Assembly: GCF_003818115.1 (NCBI RefSeq)
Contig: NZ_RPOI01000020.1
Location: 124,001 to 188,000, forward strand
Direction of reading: 5' to 3'
Source of the DNA: Citrobacter youngae
GTDB lineage: Bacteria; Pseudomonadota; Gammaproteobacteria; Enterobacterales; Enterobacteriaceae
Length of the DNA: 64,000 nt
Both the position numbers and the translations under genes were made by a program. Positions 1-10,646 of this stretch are shown here, in pieces; the stretch's first letter is position 1, and every line of letters begins with the position of its first letter. The notes beneath the pieces were generated by a model, which was not told the DNA's origin, searched no databases, and saw only the letters and a list, made by a program, of their open reading frames with translations.

Positions 1-1
1 T

Positions 2-1501
2 TTTTTAGGACTACGCTATTTTGAAAAACCTATCGCGGGATACTGGTTAAACAGTATCGGGCAATGGTTATTTGGCGCAAACAACTTTGGCGTCAGAGCG
101 GGGGCTATTTTTGCAACCCTACTGACTGCACTCCTGGTCGCCTGGCTGGCAATGCGGCTATGGCGTGATAAACGTACGGCCCTACTCTCTGCCGTCATCT
201 TTCTAACGTTTTTCTCTGTTTACAGTATCGGAACCTATGCGGTACTTGATCCCATTATCGCGCTGTGGCTGATGGCGGGTATGTGCTGTTTTTGGGAGGG
301 AATGCAAGCCACCACCAGAACACGTAAAATTGTCGCCTTTTTGCTGTTAGGATTTACCTGCGGCATGGGCGTGATGACCAAAGGCTTTCTCGCGCTCGCT
401 GTCCCTGTCCTCAGCGTGTTGCCATGGGTTTTCGTGCAAAAGCGCTGGAAAGAGATCTTTATTTACGGCCTGCTGTCGATTATCAGCTGTATTGCCATTG
501 TCCTGCCGTGGGGTCTGGCGATTGCGCAACGCGAACCCGACTTCTGGCACTACTTTTTCTGGATTGAGCATATTCAGCGTTTTGCGCAGGATGATGCCCA
601 GCATAAAGCGCCATTCTGGTACTACATACCGATTTTCGTGGCGGGTGCCTTACCCTGGCTCGGGCTACTACCGGGCGCATTGCGTACCGGCTGGCGTGAA
701 CGGGATGTACCACGTAGCGCCTTATACCTGCTGAGCTGGATTATTATGCCGATCCTGTTTTTCAGTATCGCCAAAGGGAAGTTGCCAACCTATATTCTTT
801 CCTGCTTCGCACCGCTGGCAATCCTTACCGCGCGGTTTGGCTTGCAGGCTGCTGAAAAAGGTTCTGCAGCCCTGCGCGTCAACGGTTGGATCAACATTCT
901 GTTCGGTGTTATTGGTATTGTCGCCACATTTATCGTGTCCACGCTCGGACCGTTGAAGACACCGGTCTGGTCGCATATCGAAACGTATAAAGTGTTTTGC
1001 TCATGGGGTATCTTTATCACCTGGACGCTATTTGGCTGGTATACGCTTAACAACTGTGAAAAAAACTGGAAATTAGCAGCGCTCTGCCCGCTGGGACTGG
1101 CGCTGTTGTTCGGCTTCTCAGTACCTGACCGGGTAATGGAATCCAAACAGCCACAGTTTTTTGTCGAGATGACCAAAGAGTCGCTGGAGTCGAGCCGTTA
1201 TATTTTCACCGACAGTGTTGGCGTTGCCGCTGGCCTGGCCTGGAGCCTGAAACGCGATGACATCAACATGTACGGGCAAACAGGTGAGTTAAAATACGGC
1301 CTTAATTATCCGGATGCCCAGGGACGCTTCATCAGCCGGGATGACTTTGCCGACTGGTTGGCGCAACATCGTCAGGAAGGGATCATTACGCTTGTGCTGT
1401 CAATTTCGAAGGATGAGGATATTAATCAGCTTGCCATTCCTCCCGCTGACTATATCGACAATCAGGGGCGCCTGGTCTTGATTCAGTACAGGCCTAAATG
1501 A
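2..1501 (+). CDS. arnT: Undecaprenyl phosphate-alpha-4-amino-4-deoxy-L-arabinose arabinosyl transferase, 5' end outside window
   Basis: ArnT is an inner-membrane glycosyltransferase that moves 4-amino-4-deoxy-L-arabinose from undecaprenyl phosphate onto lipid A on the periplasmic face, giving resistance to polymyxin and cationic peptides. The reading frame is open from base 2, before the first internal Met at 152, and reads [20 protein letters not shown], matching the ArnT N-terminal region. About 499 codons are present; with a family length near 550, some 50 N-terminal residues lie outside. Many hydrophobic segments are followed by a soluble C-terminal part. The stop overlaps the arnE start by four bases (ATGA), showing translational coupling in the arn operon. 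Confidence 0.96.
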   Translation, partial: FLGLRYFEKPIAGYWLNSIGQWLFGANNFGVRAGAIFATLLTALLVAWLAMRLWRDKRTALLSAVIFLTFFSVYSIGTYAVLDPIIALWLMAGMCCFWEGMQATTRTRKIVAFLLLGFTCGMGVMTKGFLALAVPVLSVLPWVFVQKRWKEIFIYGLLSIISCIAIVLPWGLAIAQREPDFWHYFFWIEHIQRFAQDDAQHKAPFWYYIPIFVAGALPWLGLLPGALRTGWRERDVPRSALYLLSWIIMPILFFSIAKGKLPTYILSCFAPLAILTARFGLQAAEKGSAALRVNGWINILFGVIGIVATFIVSTLGPLKTPVWSHIETYKVFCSWGIFITWTLFGWYTLNNCEKNWKLAALCPLGLALLFGFSVPDRVMESKQPQFFVEMTKESLESSRYIFTDSVGVAAGLAWSLKRDDINMYGQTGELKYGLNYPDAQGRFISRDDFADWLAQHRQEGIITLVLSISKDEDINQLAIPPADYIDNQGRLVLIQYRPK

Positions 1502-1833
1502 TCTGGCTAACCTTAGTCTTTGCCAGCCTGCTCAGCGTCTGTGGGCAATTGTGCCAGAAGCAGGCCACCCGCCCGGTACCCGCCCACGCGCGAACACGCT
1601 ATATCGCGCAGTGGATTGGTCTGGCGCTGGCCTGTCTGGGACTGGCCATGCTGCTCTGGCTGGCAGTATTGCAGAATATTCCCGTCGGCATCGCCTACCC
1701 GATGCTAAGCCTGAACTTTGTATGGGTCACGCTGGCGGCATGGAAAATCTGGCGTGAACCTGTCACAACGCGTCACTGGTTGGGGGTTGGGCTACTCATC
1801 ACCGGCATCTTTATTCTTGGGAGCGCGGTGTAA
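1498..1833 (+). CDS. arnE: Ara4N-phosphoundecaprenol flippase subunit ArnE
   Basis: A small membrane protein of 111 residues of the EmrE/SMR-like superfamily. With ArnF it is thought to flip the Ara4N lipid carrier from the cytoplasmic to the periplasmic leaflet, supplying ArnT. Visible are an N-terminal membrane segment (residues 1-15), a short basic loop, then segments around 36-56, 60-80 and 90-110. The start codon overlaps the end of arnT and its stop overlaps the arnF ATG by one base (TAATG), so the three genes form one translationally coupled series. Assignment rests on family similarity plus the arn context. Confidence 0.94.
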   Translation: MIWLTLVFASLLSVCGQLCQKQATRPVPAHARTRYIAQWIGLALACLGLAMLLWLAVLQNIPVGIAYPMLSLNFVWVTLAAWKIWREPVTTRHWLGVGLLITGIFILGSAV

Positions 1834-2219
1834 TGGGCATTTTTTGGGGGCTGTGTAGCGTGATTATTACGTCGGTTGCTCAGCTAAGTCTGGGTTACGC
1901 GATGGATAATCTGCCGCCCATGCTGCAACCGCTGGCGTTTATCTCCGCCGTTTTTGCAACCAGCAGCAGCGCATTCGCCTTATATGGTGGGCTGGTAGGT
2001 TATTTACTGTCAGTGATGTGCTGGCATAAAGCCCTGCATCAACTCGCGCTGAGCAAAGCCTATGCCTTGCTCAGCCTCAGCTATGTGCTGGTGTGGATCG
2101 CATCAATGATTTTACCGGGCTGGCAAGGAACCTTTTCAGTAAAAGCCCTGGTGGGTGTGCTGTGTATTATGGCGGGATTAATGACCATATTCTTACCTGC
2201 CCGCCAACACACGCCCTGA
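1833..2219 (+). CDS. arnF: Ara4N-phosphoundecaprenol flippase subunit ArnF
   Basis: A 128-residue membrane protein and partner of ArnE in translocating the aminoarabinose carrier lipid. Four hydrophobic stretches are visible, the last near residues 103-122, and the N-terminal [18 protein letters not shown] is typical of the family. It is the last gene of the arn operon and converges on pmrD, whose stop lies 3 bp away. No strong terminator is visible between them. Confidence 0.94.
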   Translation: MGIFWGLCSVIITSVAQLSLGYAMDNLPPMLQPLAFISAVFATSSSAFALYGGLVGYLLSVMCWHKALHQLALSKAYALLSLSYVLVWIASMILPGWQGTFSVKALVGVLCIMAGLMTIFLPARQHTP

Positions 2220-2221
2220 GA

Positions 2222-2485
2222 TCATTTATCGTCAGACAGTTGTCGCAGACGCTCCCATTCTTCGGCGAGATACTGTCTGGCATCAATGATTTTAATCACT
2301 CGCGATGCGTCACGGTTAATACAATACTGGGCATCTTTTAACGGTGACAGGAGATCGCCTGCTTTTACACGCTCGCTGGCTTGCGCTTCAGCCAACATTT
2401 TCAACGAACCACCGCTATCACAAAGTATAATATAGAGCCTCCCTGCTTTTTGGTTACAGCAAGACTTCTTCACATGCCATTCCAT
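2222..2485 (-). CDS. pmrD: PmrD, connector protein between PhoP/PhoQ and PmrA/PmrB
   Basis: In Salmonella PmrD binds phosphorylated PmrA and protects it from dephosphorylation, so PhoP-activating low magnesium also switches on PmrA targets such as arn. The start at 2485 (MEWHVKKSCCN) is preferred over an upstream in-frame codon because it matches the PmrD N-terminus and has an AAGGTG ribosome binding site. The product is 87 residues, close to the family length. Conserved blocks LCDSGGSLKM, GDLLSPL and AQYCINR are present. PmrD is fast evolving; this copy differs markedly from the E. coli and Salmonella forms, so whether it connects the two systems here is open. Confidence 0.9.
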   Translation of the reverse strand: MEWHVKKSCCNQKAGRLYIILCDSGGSLKMLAEAQASERVKAGDLLSPLKDAQYCINRDASRVIKIIDARQYLAEEWERLRQLSDDK

Positions 2486-2579
2486 AGCGCACCTTTTGCT
2501 AATGATTTTCACACCAGGTTACACTTTAGCAGATAAACCAAAGGACAATGGCCAGGGAATGGCAATTATGCGAGATAAA

Positions 2580-2596
2580 TTTAATGTTTTCTTAAG
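2580..2596. promoter_or_regulatory. Candidate PmrA box upstream of pmrD
   Basis: TTTAAT, five bases, then CTTAAG form two direct half-sites resembling the PmrA consensus. It lies about 95 bp upstream of the pmrD ATG and overlaps the last codons of menE. PmrA is known to repress pmrD in Salmonella as feedback. A GGTTTA half-site of PhoP type is readable on the minus strand at 2534-2539. Both are pattern matches only. Confidence 0.4.
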
Positions 2597-4022
2597 CTTT
2601 ACCGCGGGTACGGACCCACTCCAGCAGCGCCCGGCGAGAAACCTTAATACCACCGCTTTTTAATTCTGCGGGTAAGGTTAGCCAACGAACGGGTTGCTGG
2701 AAACGTGCCAGCTTATCTTTCACCCATTCTGCCAGATCAATTCTTCCGGCTTCAGTATCGTACTCCACAACCGCAACGGGGCGGTGGCCAAACTCTTCAT
2801 CTTCTATTGGAACAATAAAAGCTTGCAGAACATGGGGATGCGATACAATAACGCGCTCCACCTCTTCCGGTTGGATCCCTTCTCCACCGCTAAAGAACAG
2901 ATTGTCCATACGCCCGACTATGGTTAGCTTGCCATCCTTTAACACGCCGCGATCGCGGGTGGCAAACCAGCCTTGCGCATTAACCAGTGGATAAAGCTGT
3001 CCGTTGCGCCAGTACCCTTGCGCCATGCTGGCGGCACGAAGCCAGACTTCATCATCAACAATCCTGACTTCTCTGCCTGGTAGTGCAGAGCCGACATCCG
3101 CCTTACCATCGGCCTCTTTCGCACACACCGTGGAGGCAAATTCCGTTAACCCGTAACCGCACCAGCAGCGAATACCCTGCTCACGCGCTTGTTCAGTCAA
3201 TTCAACAGGAATCGCGGCACCGCCCAGCAACACGGCCTTTAGCGATACCGGTGTGTGATTGACCAACAGTCGCCAAAGCTGCGTGGGAACCAGCGAAGCA
3301 TGGGTACAACCCGCCAGCATCTGCTCTAACGGCTGCTTATCGCGCACGGTCATACGCGCGCCCGCAAACAACCAGCGCCACATAATCCCCTGGCCGGAAA
3401 CGTGAAATAACGGTAGCGAGAGCAGCCAGTCATCGTCTTCGCCAAATGGCATCAGTGACAGCACACCCTGCGCACTCGCCAAATGCGCCTGACAGGTATG
3501 TACCGCTGCTTTAGGCAGTCCGGTTGAGCCGGAAGTTAACGTCATTGTGCTCAAGCGCTGAGGCAACCAGACGGCAGCATGCTCGCCAGACTGTTCCAGC
3601 ATCCGCAGCGGTGCCAACCCCGGGAGCGGACTTTCGCCTTCCAGATCCAGCGCAAAACGCAGAGTTAACTCCGGGACCAGCGCATCAAGCAGCGACTGAG
3701 GCAACTGTGGGTTCACAGGTAAAACCCGCGCCCCACACTGCAACAGTGCCAGCCATGCCAGCAGCGGACGGGGATGATTCCAGGCGCGGAGCAATATGCC
3801 ATCGCCCTCTCCCACCCCTTGAGCCGCAAAGCCGCTTGCCAGACGATCGACTCGCGTACAGAGATCGCTCCAGCGTAACACCTCATCGTTGAGGCGTAAG
3901 GCTGGCGCGTCAGTACGAGCCTGTCGCCAGTGACGCCACGGCCAGTCAGTAAAATCAGGCGTATCGGACAACCGTTCCAGGCCCGATGCGCTTGCGCCAT
4001 CGGGCATTTCCCGCTGGGTCAT
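2592..4022 (-). CDS. menE: o-Succinylbenzoate-CoA ligase
   Basis: MenE adenylates o-succinylbenzoate and joins it to CoA in menaquinone synthesis. It is an ANL-superfamily enzyme: the phosphate-binding motif [13 protein letters not shown] lies near residues 158-170, the A5-type motif GYGLTEFAS near 293-301, TRDRG further on, and the hinge GRMDNLF before the C-terminal subdomain. The 476-residue reading is about 25 longer than the E. coli protein. Homology begins at FTDWPWRHW, roughly residue 24, but no start codon lies next to it, and the ATG at 4022 overlaps the menC stop as ATGA. I therefore keep the longer form; Met6 is an alternative. Confidence 0.94.
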   Translation of the reverse strand: MTQREMPDGASASGLERLSDTPDFTDWPWRHWRQARTDAPALRLNDEVLRWSDLCTRVDRLASGFAAQGVGEGDGILLRAWNHPRPLLAWLALLQCGARVLPVNPQLPQSLLDALVPELTLRFALDLEGESPLPGLAPLRMLEQSGEHAAVWLPQRLSTMTLTSGSTGLPKAAVHTCQAHLASAQGVLSLMPFGEDDDWLLSLPLFHVSGQGIMWRWLFAGARMTVRDKQPLEQMLAGCTHASLVPTQLWRLLVNHTPVSLKAVLLGGAAIPVELTEQAREQGIRCWCGYGLTEFASTVCAKEADGKADVGSALPGREVRIVDDEVWLRAASMAQGYWRNGQLYPLVNAQGWFATRDRGVLKDGKLTIVGRMDNLFFSGGEGIQPEEVERVIVSHPHVLQAFIVPIEDEEFGHRPVAVVEYDTEAGRIDLAEWVKDKLARFQQPVRWLTLPAELKSGGIKVSRRALLEWVRTRGKA

Positions 4023-4981
4023 AGCAATCGTTCCAGCGCATCAATCTCAATGCACGGCAACGTACTGCCAGGCCACGCGCGTACCTGCTGGCACTGCATC
4101 AGGCTGAGCGTATCCAGACCAGGGATAGTCTGTGGCGTCAACCAGGCAGCAATGCGCGCCAGCTGGGTTAAGCCCAGGCTCGATTCGATAGAGGAGCTGA
4201 TCACGGCGGTGAGACCTATCGCGTGTGCGGCGGCAACCTGCTCACGCACCTTGTCGAGGCTACCCGTCAGCGTAGGCTTGATGACGACTGCCTTCACGCC
4301 CTCTTCGGCTTCGAAGGTGAAATCCGCTTCACGCAGACTTTCATCCCAGGCAATGGCAATCCCTGTTTCACGCGAGAACGCGCGGGAATCATCACGGGTT
4401 TTGCACGGTTCTTCGAGGAAGGCAATGCGTCCGCGATACTCCGGATTAACGTATTTCGCGAACTGCTGAGCTTTCAACGGCGTCCAGGCACGATTGGCAT
4501 CAAGCCGCAGGTGCAGTTCCGGGATCGCCTCCAGTAACAGATTGGCTACCATGCCGTCGCGAACCGCTTCATACAGACCGACCTTAATCTTCGCCACTTT
4601 TTCGCCCGGCATGTCCGCCAGTTGCAGCACCAGATCGTCAGGATCGCCCGTACACAGCGGCGCAGCACGGTAGTCCGCCGCCTCTGGCAGAGTGCCTGCC
4701 AGTTCGGCCAGCGCGCAGCTTGCGCCAAAGGCGACCGAAGGCATTTGCGGTAAGGAAGCATCGCCCTGTAGCCAACCCTTCACCCAGGCCAGCAGCTCAG
4801 TTTGCGCCTCTTCCCAGCTTTCCTGACTGAAGCCCGGCAGCGGGGAGATCTCTCCCCACCCTTCGCGCTCGCCGTCACGAAGACAAACGTACAGCCCGTC
4901 ACGCGTTTTTAACCGCCTGTCGCGCAGAATCACCCCCGCGTCCATGGGGATCTGCCAGCGGTATACCTGCGCGCTACGCAT
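4019..4981 (-). CDS. menC: o-Succinylbenzoate synthase
   Basis: An enolase-superfamily enzyme that dehydrates SHCHC to o-succinylbenzoate. Its 320 residues equal the E. coli length. The acid/base lysines sit in AKIKVGLYE (second K of KxK) and [10 protein letters not shown], and metal ligands lie in [14 protein letters not shown] and AWDESLR, all readable in order. The start overlaps the menB stop by one base (TAATG), and its own stop overlaps menE, indicating tight coupling in the men operon. Confidence 0.97.
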   Translation of the reverse strand: MRSAQVYRWQIPMDAGVILRDRRLKTRDGLYVCLRDGEREGWGEISPLPGFSQESWEEAQTELLAWVKGWLQGDASLPQMPSVAFGASCALAELAGTLPEAADYRAAPLCTGDPDDLVLQLADMPGEKVAKIKVGLYEAVRDGMVANLLLEAIPELHLRLDANRAWTPLKAQQFAKYVNPEYRGRIAFLEEPCKTRDDSRAFSRETGIAIAWDESLREADFTFEAEEGVKAVVIKPTLTGSLDKVREQVAAAHAIGLTAVISSSIESSLGLTQLARIAAWLTPQTIPGLDTLSLMQCQQVRAWPGSTLPCIEIDALERLL

Positions 4982-5838
4982 TACGGATTCCGTTTGAATT
5001 TGCTGAAGTCAGGCTGGCGTTTCTGGTTAAAGGCGTTACGGCCTTCCTGACCTTCTTCCGTCATGTAGAACAGCATCGTGGCGTTACCCGCCAGCTCCTG
5101 CAGACCCGCCTGACCATCGCAGTCGGCGTTCAGCGCAGCTTTCAGGCAGCGCAGCGCCATCGGGCTGTTTTGCAGCATTTCACGACACCAGCGCACGGTC
5201 TCTTTTTCCAGATCGACCAGCGGAACGACAGTGTTTACCAGGCCCATATCCAGCGCTTGTTTTGCATCGTACTGACGGCACAGGAACCAGATTTCACGTG
5301 CTTTTTTCTGACCGACGATGCGCGCCATGTAGGACGCGCCCCACCCGCCGTCGAAGGAACCGACTTTCGGCCCGGTCTGACCAAAGATGGCGTTTTCAGC
5401 CGCAATGGTCAGGTCACACATCATGTGCAGCACATGACCACCGCCGATGGAATACCCTGCCACCATCGCCACGACCGGTTTCGGACAGGTACGAATCTGG
5501 CGTTGGAAGTCCAGTACGTTCAGATGATGCACGCCGGAGTCATCCTGGTATCCGCCGTAATCGCCACGTACCTTCTGATCGCCGCCTGCACAGAACGCTT
5601 TATCGCCCGCACCGGTCAGAATAATCACGCCGATATTGTCGTCATAGCGCGCATCCGCCAGCGCCTGGATCATCTCTTTCACGGTGACCGGACGGAAGGC
5701 ATTGCGTACCTGCGGACGATTAATGGTGATTTTTGCGATACCGTCGGTGGATTTCTCATAGCGAATGTCGGTGTAGCCTTCAGAGCAATCGTTCCATTCT
5801 ACCGGTGCGTAAAGCATTGTTTCATCAGGATAGATCAT
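4981..5838 (-). CDS. menB: 1,4-Dihydroxy-2-naphthoyl-CoA synthase
   Basis: A crotonase-fold enzyme that closes the second ring of the naphthoquinone by Dieckmann-type condensation of o-succinylbenzoyl-CoA. It has 285 residues, the usual length. The oxyanion-hole regions [14 protein letters not shown] (about 76-89) and [12 protein letters not shown] (about 129-140) and the active-site segment [16 protein letters not shown] are intact. The menH stop lies 14 bp upstream of the ATG. Confidence 0.97.
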   Translation of the reverse strand: MIYPDETMLYAPVEWNDCSEGYTDIRYEKSTDGIAKITINRPQVRNAFRPVTVKEMIQALADARYDDNIGVIILTGAGDKAFCAGGDQKVRGDYGGYQDDSGVHHLNVLDFQRQIRTCPKPVVAMVAGYSIGGGHVLHMMCDLTIAAENAIFGQTGPKVGSFDGGWGASYMARIVGQKKAREIWFLCRQYDAKQALDMGLVNTVVPLVDLEKETVRWCREMLQNSPMALRCLKAALNADCDGQAGLQELAGNATMLFYMTEEGQEGRNAFNQKRQPDFSKFKRNP

Positions 5839-5852
5839 AAAATGTCCTATAG

Positions 5853-6611
5853 TCAGCGACGCAGAATCTGAGCCAGACAGTCCACCACGCCAGCGGGATT
5901 CTCCCGATGCGCGTTGTGTCCGGCGTTACGAATCACATGGTTCGGTACGGATATTTCCGCCGCCAGAGCGCGGAATTTATCGTCACGTTCACCACATAAA
6001 TAATAAAACGGAAATGTGCGCGTAGTGAGTTGCGCACGTAAATCAGGTTGTACGGCAAGCGAGGTGGCCTCCAGCATTGCCGCCAGCGTTTGCCCGTTAT
6101 TCTGGCTACGCATATCGACCAGCGCCTCTCTTTGCGCGACATTCAGTGAGGAAAAGACCGGCTGTTGATACCAGTCATTAAACACCTCGCGCAGCGGCTC
6201 AGTACGAAAACGCGCGGCCCAGCGGCCATCCGAGAGACGACGCTGGGTGCGTTCATTTTCACTTTGCAGCCCTGGATGCCCACCTTCAACCACCAGACCA
6301 CACAGTCCGGGCAACGCCTGACAGGCAGCCATCATCGCGACTCTGCCGCCTAAAGAGTATCCCACCAGCCAATAGTTAAGTATGTTGTAACTAAGCAGCG
6401 TATTACGCAACAAATCGCTGACGTCATCGAATCCGCTCACGCTGATGTCAGCAGAACCGCCGTGGCCAGGCAGGTCGATATACAACCGCGAAAACTCCGG
6501 GAATGCTTCACCGACCGCCTGCCATTCCCGGCAATCACCGGAAAATCCGTGCAGGAAAACCAGCCAGGGAAAATCCACCTGACCCGTGTTCGCCTGCGCG
6601 TGCAGGATCAT
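5853..6611 (-). CDS. menH: SHCHC synthase (2-succinyl-6-hydroxy-2,4-cyclohexadiene-1-carboxylate synthase)
   Basis: An alpha/beta hydrolase that eliminates pyruvate from SEPHCHC. The nucleophile elbow GYSLGGR carries the Ser near residue 86, and GHNAHRENP carries the catalytic His near 232; FLHGFSGD supplies the oxyanion region. It is 252 residues long and overlaps the end of menD by four bases. Confidence 0.95.
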   Translation of the reverse strand: MILHAQANTGQVDFPWLVFLHGFSGDCREWQAVGEAFPEFSRLYIDLPGHGGSADISVSGFDDVSDLLRNTLLSYNILNYWLVGYSLGGRVAMMAACQALPGLCGLVVEGGHPGLQSENERTQRRLSDGRWAARFRTEPLREVFNDWYQQPVFSSLNVAQREALVDMRSQNNGQTLAAMLEATSLAVQPDLRAQLTTRTFPFYYLCGERDDKFRALAAEISVPNHVIRNAGHNAHRENPAGVVDCLAQILRR

Positions 6612-8278
6612 AGATGACTTACCTGCGCCAGCAATTGCTGCAGGGTTTGCGCCCCGTCAGTTTCATTCACTACCAGCTCAATCACCGTTGCCACCGGAGT
6701 ACGCCAGGCATTCGTCAGCGCGCTCTCCAGTTGCGCCCAGTTCTCCGGGCGGTGATATTTGAGGTCAAACATGGCGGCAGCATGCTCAAAATGGACGTTC
6801 TGCGGCATCAGGTAGAACCGTTCACGTTCGCTTGCTGGCGTCGGCAGCAGGGAAAAAATTTGTCCGCCGTTATTATTAACCACGATCAGGACAAACGGTG
6901 CGGAAACCTGACGCAATAATGCCAGCGCATTCAGGTCATACAATGCAGATAAATCGCCGACGATAGCCAGCGTCGATTTTGCGCTGGCGCGCTGTACGCC
7001 AGCTGCGGTTGACAGCAGGCCGTCAATGCCGCTCGCGCCACGATTGCTATAGACCGGGTAACCAGCCGGAAGCTGCGACAACGCATCAATCAGGCGCACC
7101 ACCAGGCTGTTGCCCACAAACAGCTGTCCCTGCTCTGGCAGATACTCGTGAATACGGTGTGCCAGCTGTGCTTCGCCAAACGTATCACGGCGGGCTTCTA
7201 CCGCCTGCCATGCCTGTTTCGCCAGCCGCGGGATCTCCACACACCAGGGCTGGCGTTTCTCCGCCGGATGCAGCTCCAGCCAGTCGCCAACCTTGGCGAC
7301 CAGCCTGCGTCCACGATGGTGAGCCGGATCGAGGCGGCCTTCGATATTATCAACGATCCAGTATTCCTGCGGATCGCAGCTGGCCTGCCATTGCAGGAGT
7401 CGTTTTCCGGTCAGGCTGCTGCCAAGCTGCACCACAATCTGCGCCTGCTGTAACTCTGCCACCGCTTTCGAATTCCCGAGCCACAAATCGGCACACGGCA
7501 ACGGTTGTCCGGTTTGCGACAGAACATCGCCAATCAACGGCCAACCTAACGTCTGCGCCCAGAGCGCAACTTTCTTGCCGTCTTCGGCGCTCATGCGCCC
7601 GGCAAGTACCACGCCACGTTTTTGCCGCCAGAAAAACCAGTCACGCTGTTTGTCGCTTTCCAGCCGACGCGCTTCACGCAGCCAGGGCTTGTCATCCTGC
7701 CACCAGTCACCAAGACGCTGCTGCCAGGCAACCCCTGTTTCATCCATGTCACCATACAGCGGTTCCGCAAATGGGCAATTGATATGCACCGCCCCGCTAT
7801 GTAGCGCGGCTAAGGCGTTATCGATGGTAGACACCAGCCAGCTTGCGGGAATGTCCTGCGTCGGACGCGGTAAAGAGAGCGTTTGCGACGGATGCGAGGC
7901 AAACATACCGGCCTGACGAATCGCCTGGTTAGCGCCACAATCGATAAGCTCAGGCGGTCGGTCAGCCGTGAGTAAAATCAGTTTTTCACCGGTCAGGCCC
8001 GCTTCAATCAACGCGGGATACAAATTCGCCACCGCTGTACCGGACGTCACAATCACGGCAACAGGTTGCCTGCTGACTTTTGCCAGACCTAAGGCCAGAT
8101 GCCCAAGCCCACGCTCATCAAAATGAGTATGGTGGATAAAAGCGGGGTTTTCCGCTGCCGCTAAAGTCAACGGCGTCGAACGAGAGCCAGGGGCAATACA
8201 GACATGCCTGACGCCGTGGCGAGTGAGAGCTTCCAGAATGACCGCCGCCCAGCGTCGGTTAAATGCGCTTACTGACAT
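6608..8278 (-). CDS. menD: SEPHCHC synthase (2-succinyl-5-enolpyruvyl-6-hydroxy-3-cyclohexene-1-carboxylate synthase)
   Basis: A thiamine diphosphate enzyme joining 2-oxoglutarate-derived succinyl semialdehyde to isochorismate. The ATG at 8278 ([10 protein letters not shown]) gives 556 residues, equal to E. coli; a TTG at 8296 could add six residues but has no support. The PYR-domain glutamate lies in [13 protein letters not shown] (about 50-62) and the ThDP/metal motif in [16 protein letters not shown] with VNNNGGQIF near residues 440-475. It follows menF with an 87 bp gap. Confidence 0.97.
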   Translation of the reverse strand: MSVSAFNRRWAAVILEALTRHGVRHVCIAPGSRSTPLTLAAAENPAFIHHTHFDERGLGHLALGLAKVSRQPVAVIVTSGTAVANLYPALIEAGLTGEKLILLTADRPPELIDCGANQAIRQAGMFASHPSQTLSLPRPTQDIPASWLVSTIDNALAALHSGAVHINCPFAEPLYGDMDETGVAWQQRLGDWWQDDKPWLREARRLESDKQRDWFFWRQKRGVVLAGRMSAEDGKKVALWAQTLGWPLIGDVLSQTGQPLPCADLWLGNSKAVAELQQAQIVVQLGSSLTGKRLLQWQASCDPQEYWIVDNIEGRLDPAHHRGRRLVAKVGDWLELHPAEKRQPWCVEIPRLAKQAWQAVEARRDTFGEAQLAHRIHEYLPEQGQLFVGNSLVVRLIDALSQLPAGYPVYSNRGASGIDGLLSTAAGVQRASAKSTLAIVGDLSALYDLNALALLRQVSAPFVLIVVNNNGGQIFSLLPTPASERERFYLMPQNVHFEHAAAMFDLKYHRPENWAQLESALTNAWRTPVATVIELVVNETDGAQTLQQLLAQVSHL

Positions 8279-8365
8279 GAGATTGTCCGGTATCAATATT
8301 GCGACACAGTATAAAGAATCGAATAAATGGATTTTTGATATGAATCGGGAATATACACGAAATCA

Positions 8366-9664
8366 TTATCCTTCCATCTGTAATAAAGTACGTAACCCTG
8401 CCGCTTTATTATCTATTTCTTGCCATTCTTGCTCAGGATCGGAACCGCGCACGATCCCCGCCCCGGCATACAGACGGACGACATTTGCGCTAATTTTCGC
8501 TGAACGTAATGACACGCAAAACTCGCTCTGACGCAGTGAAAGATAACCCGCAGAACCGGCATACCACTCACGTTCAAAGGGTTCATTATGTTGGATAAAT
8601 TCGCGCGCCAGCTCGCGTGGAATACCCGCTACGGCCGCAGTAGGCTGTAGCTGTACCAGACAGAGCGTATCATCCGCCTGATTGAGCGCAGTCCAGATAC
8701 AGCGGCGCAGATGCTGTACTTTGCGCAGCCTGAGTACCTGCGGCGGCAGGACATCTAGGGTTTGCGTACAGTTCTGCAGCCGTTGGCAAATATCTTCCAC
8801 TACCAACATGTTCTCACGCTGATTTTTATCGTCCTTCATCAGCCATTCACCCAACTGCCAGGCGCGATGATCGTCAGGGTGATTGGCAACGGTTCCGGCC
8901 AGCGCCTCAGTGCGCAGTGCCGTGTCACGCCGCCGATACAGACGTTCAGGGGAAGAGCCAAGAAAAGCAGATTCGGCGGAAAACGCCATATAGAAGTGGT
9001 AACAGTTGAGATTTAAACGACGGCTGGAGGCCATAACCGCCGCGGCATTAACTGGCTGAGAAAACTGTAAATCGGTCGCACGCGCCAGCACCACTTTGTC
9101 GAGTTCTTCCCCGGCAATAGTTTGCGTGGCAAGCTCAATAAGGCGCGTCCAGCCTGCTTTATCTGGCCAGTGTTGTTCACCGGTTAAATTCAGGCGCAGT
9201 GCGGGAAGCGGTTTTACCTGCGCCAGCGCTGAAATAAACGCAGCGGCCTGCGCGGCATCTTCACGCAACGACACGTCGCTATACAGGTGTAGTCGTAAGG
9301 TCGCAACCCCGGCACAGCGTCGCCATTCCAGTCGCGGCAGTAATAAATTACCGCGCTGCGGCTCAAACGCATTCAGGCCCCAGACGCGCAGTTCGGGGTA
9401 ATTATCATGTTGGCGTAAAAACCGTTGGGCAGATTCCAGTGAGGAAAATGCGGCGACGGCTCCCAGTACGGCAGCCTCTTCGTCACCGTTACGTTGCTGC
9501 CAGTAAAACTGAGGCCAGACGGGCTGGCTGGCCAGCCATCCTAAAGCGTCAAACGCATCATTCAGAGGGAAAGGTATATCGTAAATACGAATTCCAGGTG
9601 CGGCTGGTATCTCTTGCGACAAATGACGCATCAAACTTTCCAGCGCAGTAGTGATTGAATGCAC
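8366..9664 (-). CDS. menF: Menaquinone-specific isochorismate synthase
   Basis: Converts chorismate to isochorismate, the first committed step to menaquinone, and is the first gene of menFDHBCE. The product is 432 residues. The C-terminal chorismate-binding domain carries LDKVVLARATDL, FLGSSPERL, RTEALAGTV and YAGSAGYLS, with the magnesium-binding REWYAG and EQEWQEIDNKAAG segments intact. Context separates it from EntC-type enzymes. Confidence 0.96.
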   Translation of the reverse strand: MHSITTALESLMRHLSQEIPAAPGIRIYDIPFPLNDAFDALGWLASQPVWPQFYWQQRNGDEEAAVLGAVAAFSSLESAQRFLRQHDNYPELRVWGLNAFEPQRGNLLLPRLEWRRCAGVATLRLHLYSDVSLREDAAQAAAFISALAQVKPLPALRLNLTGEQHWPDKAGWTRLIELATQTIAGEELDKVVLARATDLQFSQPVNAAAVMASSRRLNLNCYHFYMAFSAESAFLGSSPERLYRRRDTALRTEALAGTVANHPDDHRAWQLGEWLMKDDKNQRENMLVVEDICQRLQNCTQTLDVLPPQVLRLRKVQHLRRCIWTALNQADDTLCLVQLQPTAAVAGIPRELAREFIQHNEPFEREWYAGSAGYLSLRQSEFCVSLRSAKISANVVRLYAGAGIVRGSDPEQEWQEIDNKAAGLRTLLQMEG

Positions 9665-9695
9665 GCGGACCTCTCCCTGTTAAAAACCTCACATT

Positions 9696-9733
9696 ATACG
9701 GGGTACTGAGCAGAAAAAGCAGTACCCCCGTAT
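9696..9733. terminator. Long hairpin between elaB and menF
   Basis: An inverted repeat with arms ATACGGGGTACTG and CAGTACCCCCGTAT (one bulged base) and an 11-base loop. It follows elaB and precedes menF on the minus strand, so it may end elaB transcription or sit in the menF leader. There is no clean U tract after it. The outer arm and next bases on the minus strand read TATAAT, a perfect -10 hexamer, so it may overlap the menF promoter. Confidence 0.5.
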
Positions 9734-9758
9734 AGGGAGTGCGATGACAGCGCTGTAT

Positions 9759-10064
9759 TTATCGCCGTGCCAGCAATAATCCCATCACTAAACCGACTGT
9801 CGCCCCCACGCCGATCCCACGCCAGGGTTTTTCGTGTACGTAGTCATCTGCCCGGCAAACAGCCTGCTTTGCACGATAATAGTAACTGTCAGAGGCGTGA
9901 CTAACGCGATTTCTCACCTCTTCTAACGCCTGCTCAGCCCGCGCTTTCAACTCAAGGTATTTTTGGTCGGCAGGATCGCCGGAAGAACGTAGCACTTCTT
10001 CCAGCGTTTCGCTCAACAATTCCAAATCGTCATCAATACGTGACTCGTAAGAATGAAAAGACAT
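9759..10064 (-). CDS. elaB: ElaB, DUF883-family tail-anchored protein
   Basis: A 101-residue protein with a charged, helical N-terminal part (residues 1-75, coiled-coil-like) and a single C-terminal membrane segment GVGATVGLVMGLLLARR preceded by the conserved EKPWRGIG. In E. coli ElaB is associated with the inner membrane and ribosomes in stationary phase and under stress; the biochemical role is not settled. It is monocistronic here, downstream of divergent elaA/rnz. Confidence 0.93.
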   Translation of the reverse strand: MSFHSYESRIDDDLELLSETLEEVLRSSGDPADQKYLELKARAEQALEEVRNRVSHASDSYYYRAKQAVCRADDYVHEKPWRGIGVGATVGLVMGLLLARR

Positions 10065-10117
10065 TGTATTCTCCCTTTCTATTGACGTACCCGCTAACTA
10101 TAGACGACAGGGGCTGT

Positions 10118-10579
10118 TTACGCTTGATGCCCCTCACGCGCCATGCCGATGTGTGGAATCCCGTCTTCGTCATAGACTTCCGTGACTGGAACAAACCCAA
10201 ATCTCGCATAAAACGATTGCAGATGTGCCTGAGCCCCCAGGTATAACGCCTTATGCGGCCAATGCTGCGCACAGGATGCCAGTGTTTGCGTCATTAACTG
10301 CTGCCCCAGTTTTTCACCGCGCAGCGCTTCGCTGACAATCACCCGGCCAATTACTACCGGCTCCAGATCATCGTCACTTTTCAGAATCCTCGCATACGCC
10401 ACCAGTTCATCGTTATGCCATCCCAGAATGTGACGGTTTTCGCCGACTAAGTCGTCGCCATCCACGTCCTGATACGGACATTGTTGCTCAACAACGAATA
10501 CCGAACAGCGAAGCTGAAGAATGGCATACAGCTCCTGAACACTCAGCTTTGCATGATGGAGATCTTGCCAGTGGATCAT
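10118..10579 (-). CDS. elaA: ElaA, GNAT-family N-acetyltransferase
   Basis: A 153-residue GNAT protein of unknown substrate. The start at 10579 (MIHWQDLHHAK) matches the E. coli protein; the frame stays open upstream to 10699 but that part overlaps rnz on the other strand and is unlikely coding. The acetyl-CoA motif is near VIVSEALRGEKLGQQLM (about residues 83-99). The C-terminus GIPHIGMAREGHQA is family typical. Divergent from rnz across a 67 bp spacer. Confidence 0.93.
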   Translation of the reverse strand: MIHWQDLHHAKLSVQELYAILQLRCSVFVVEQQCPYQDVDGDDLVGENRHILGWHNDELVAYARILKSDDDLEPVVIGRVIVSEALRGEKLGQQLMTQTLASCAQHWPHKALYLGAQAHLQSFYARFGFVPVTEVYDEDGIPHIGMAREGHQA

Positions 10580-10646
10580 TGTCTGCCCCTTTGTTGTGAT
10601 AACCTGAACACCCTGCCTCATTGATGGCGAAAAGTGTAACGTAAAG

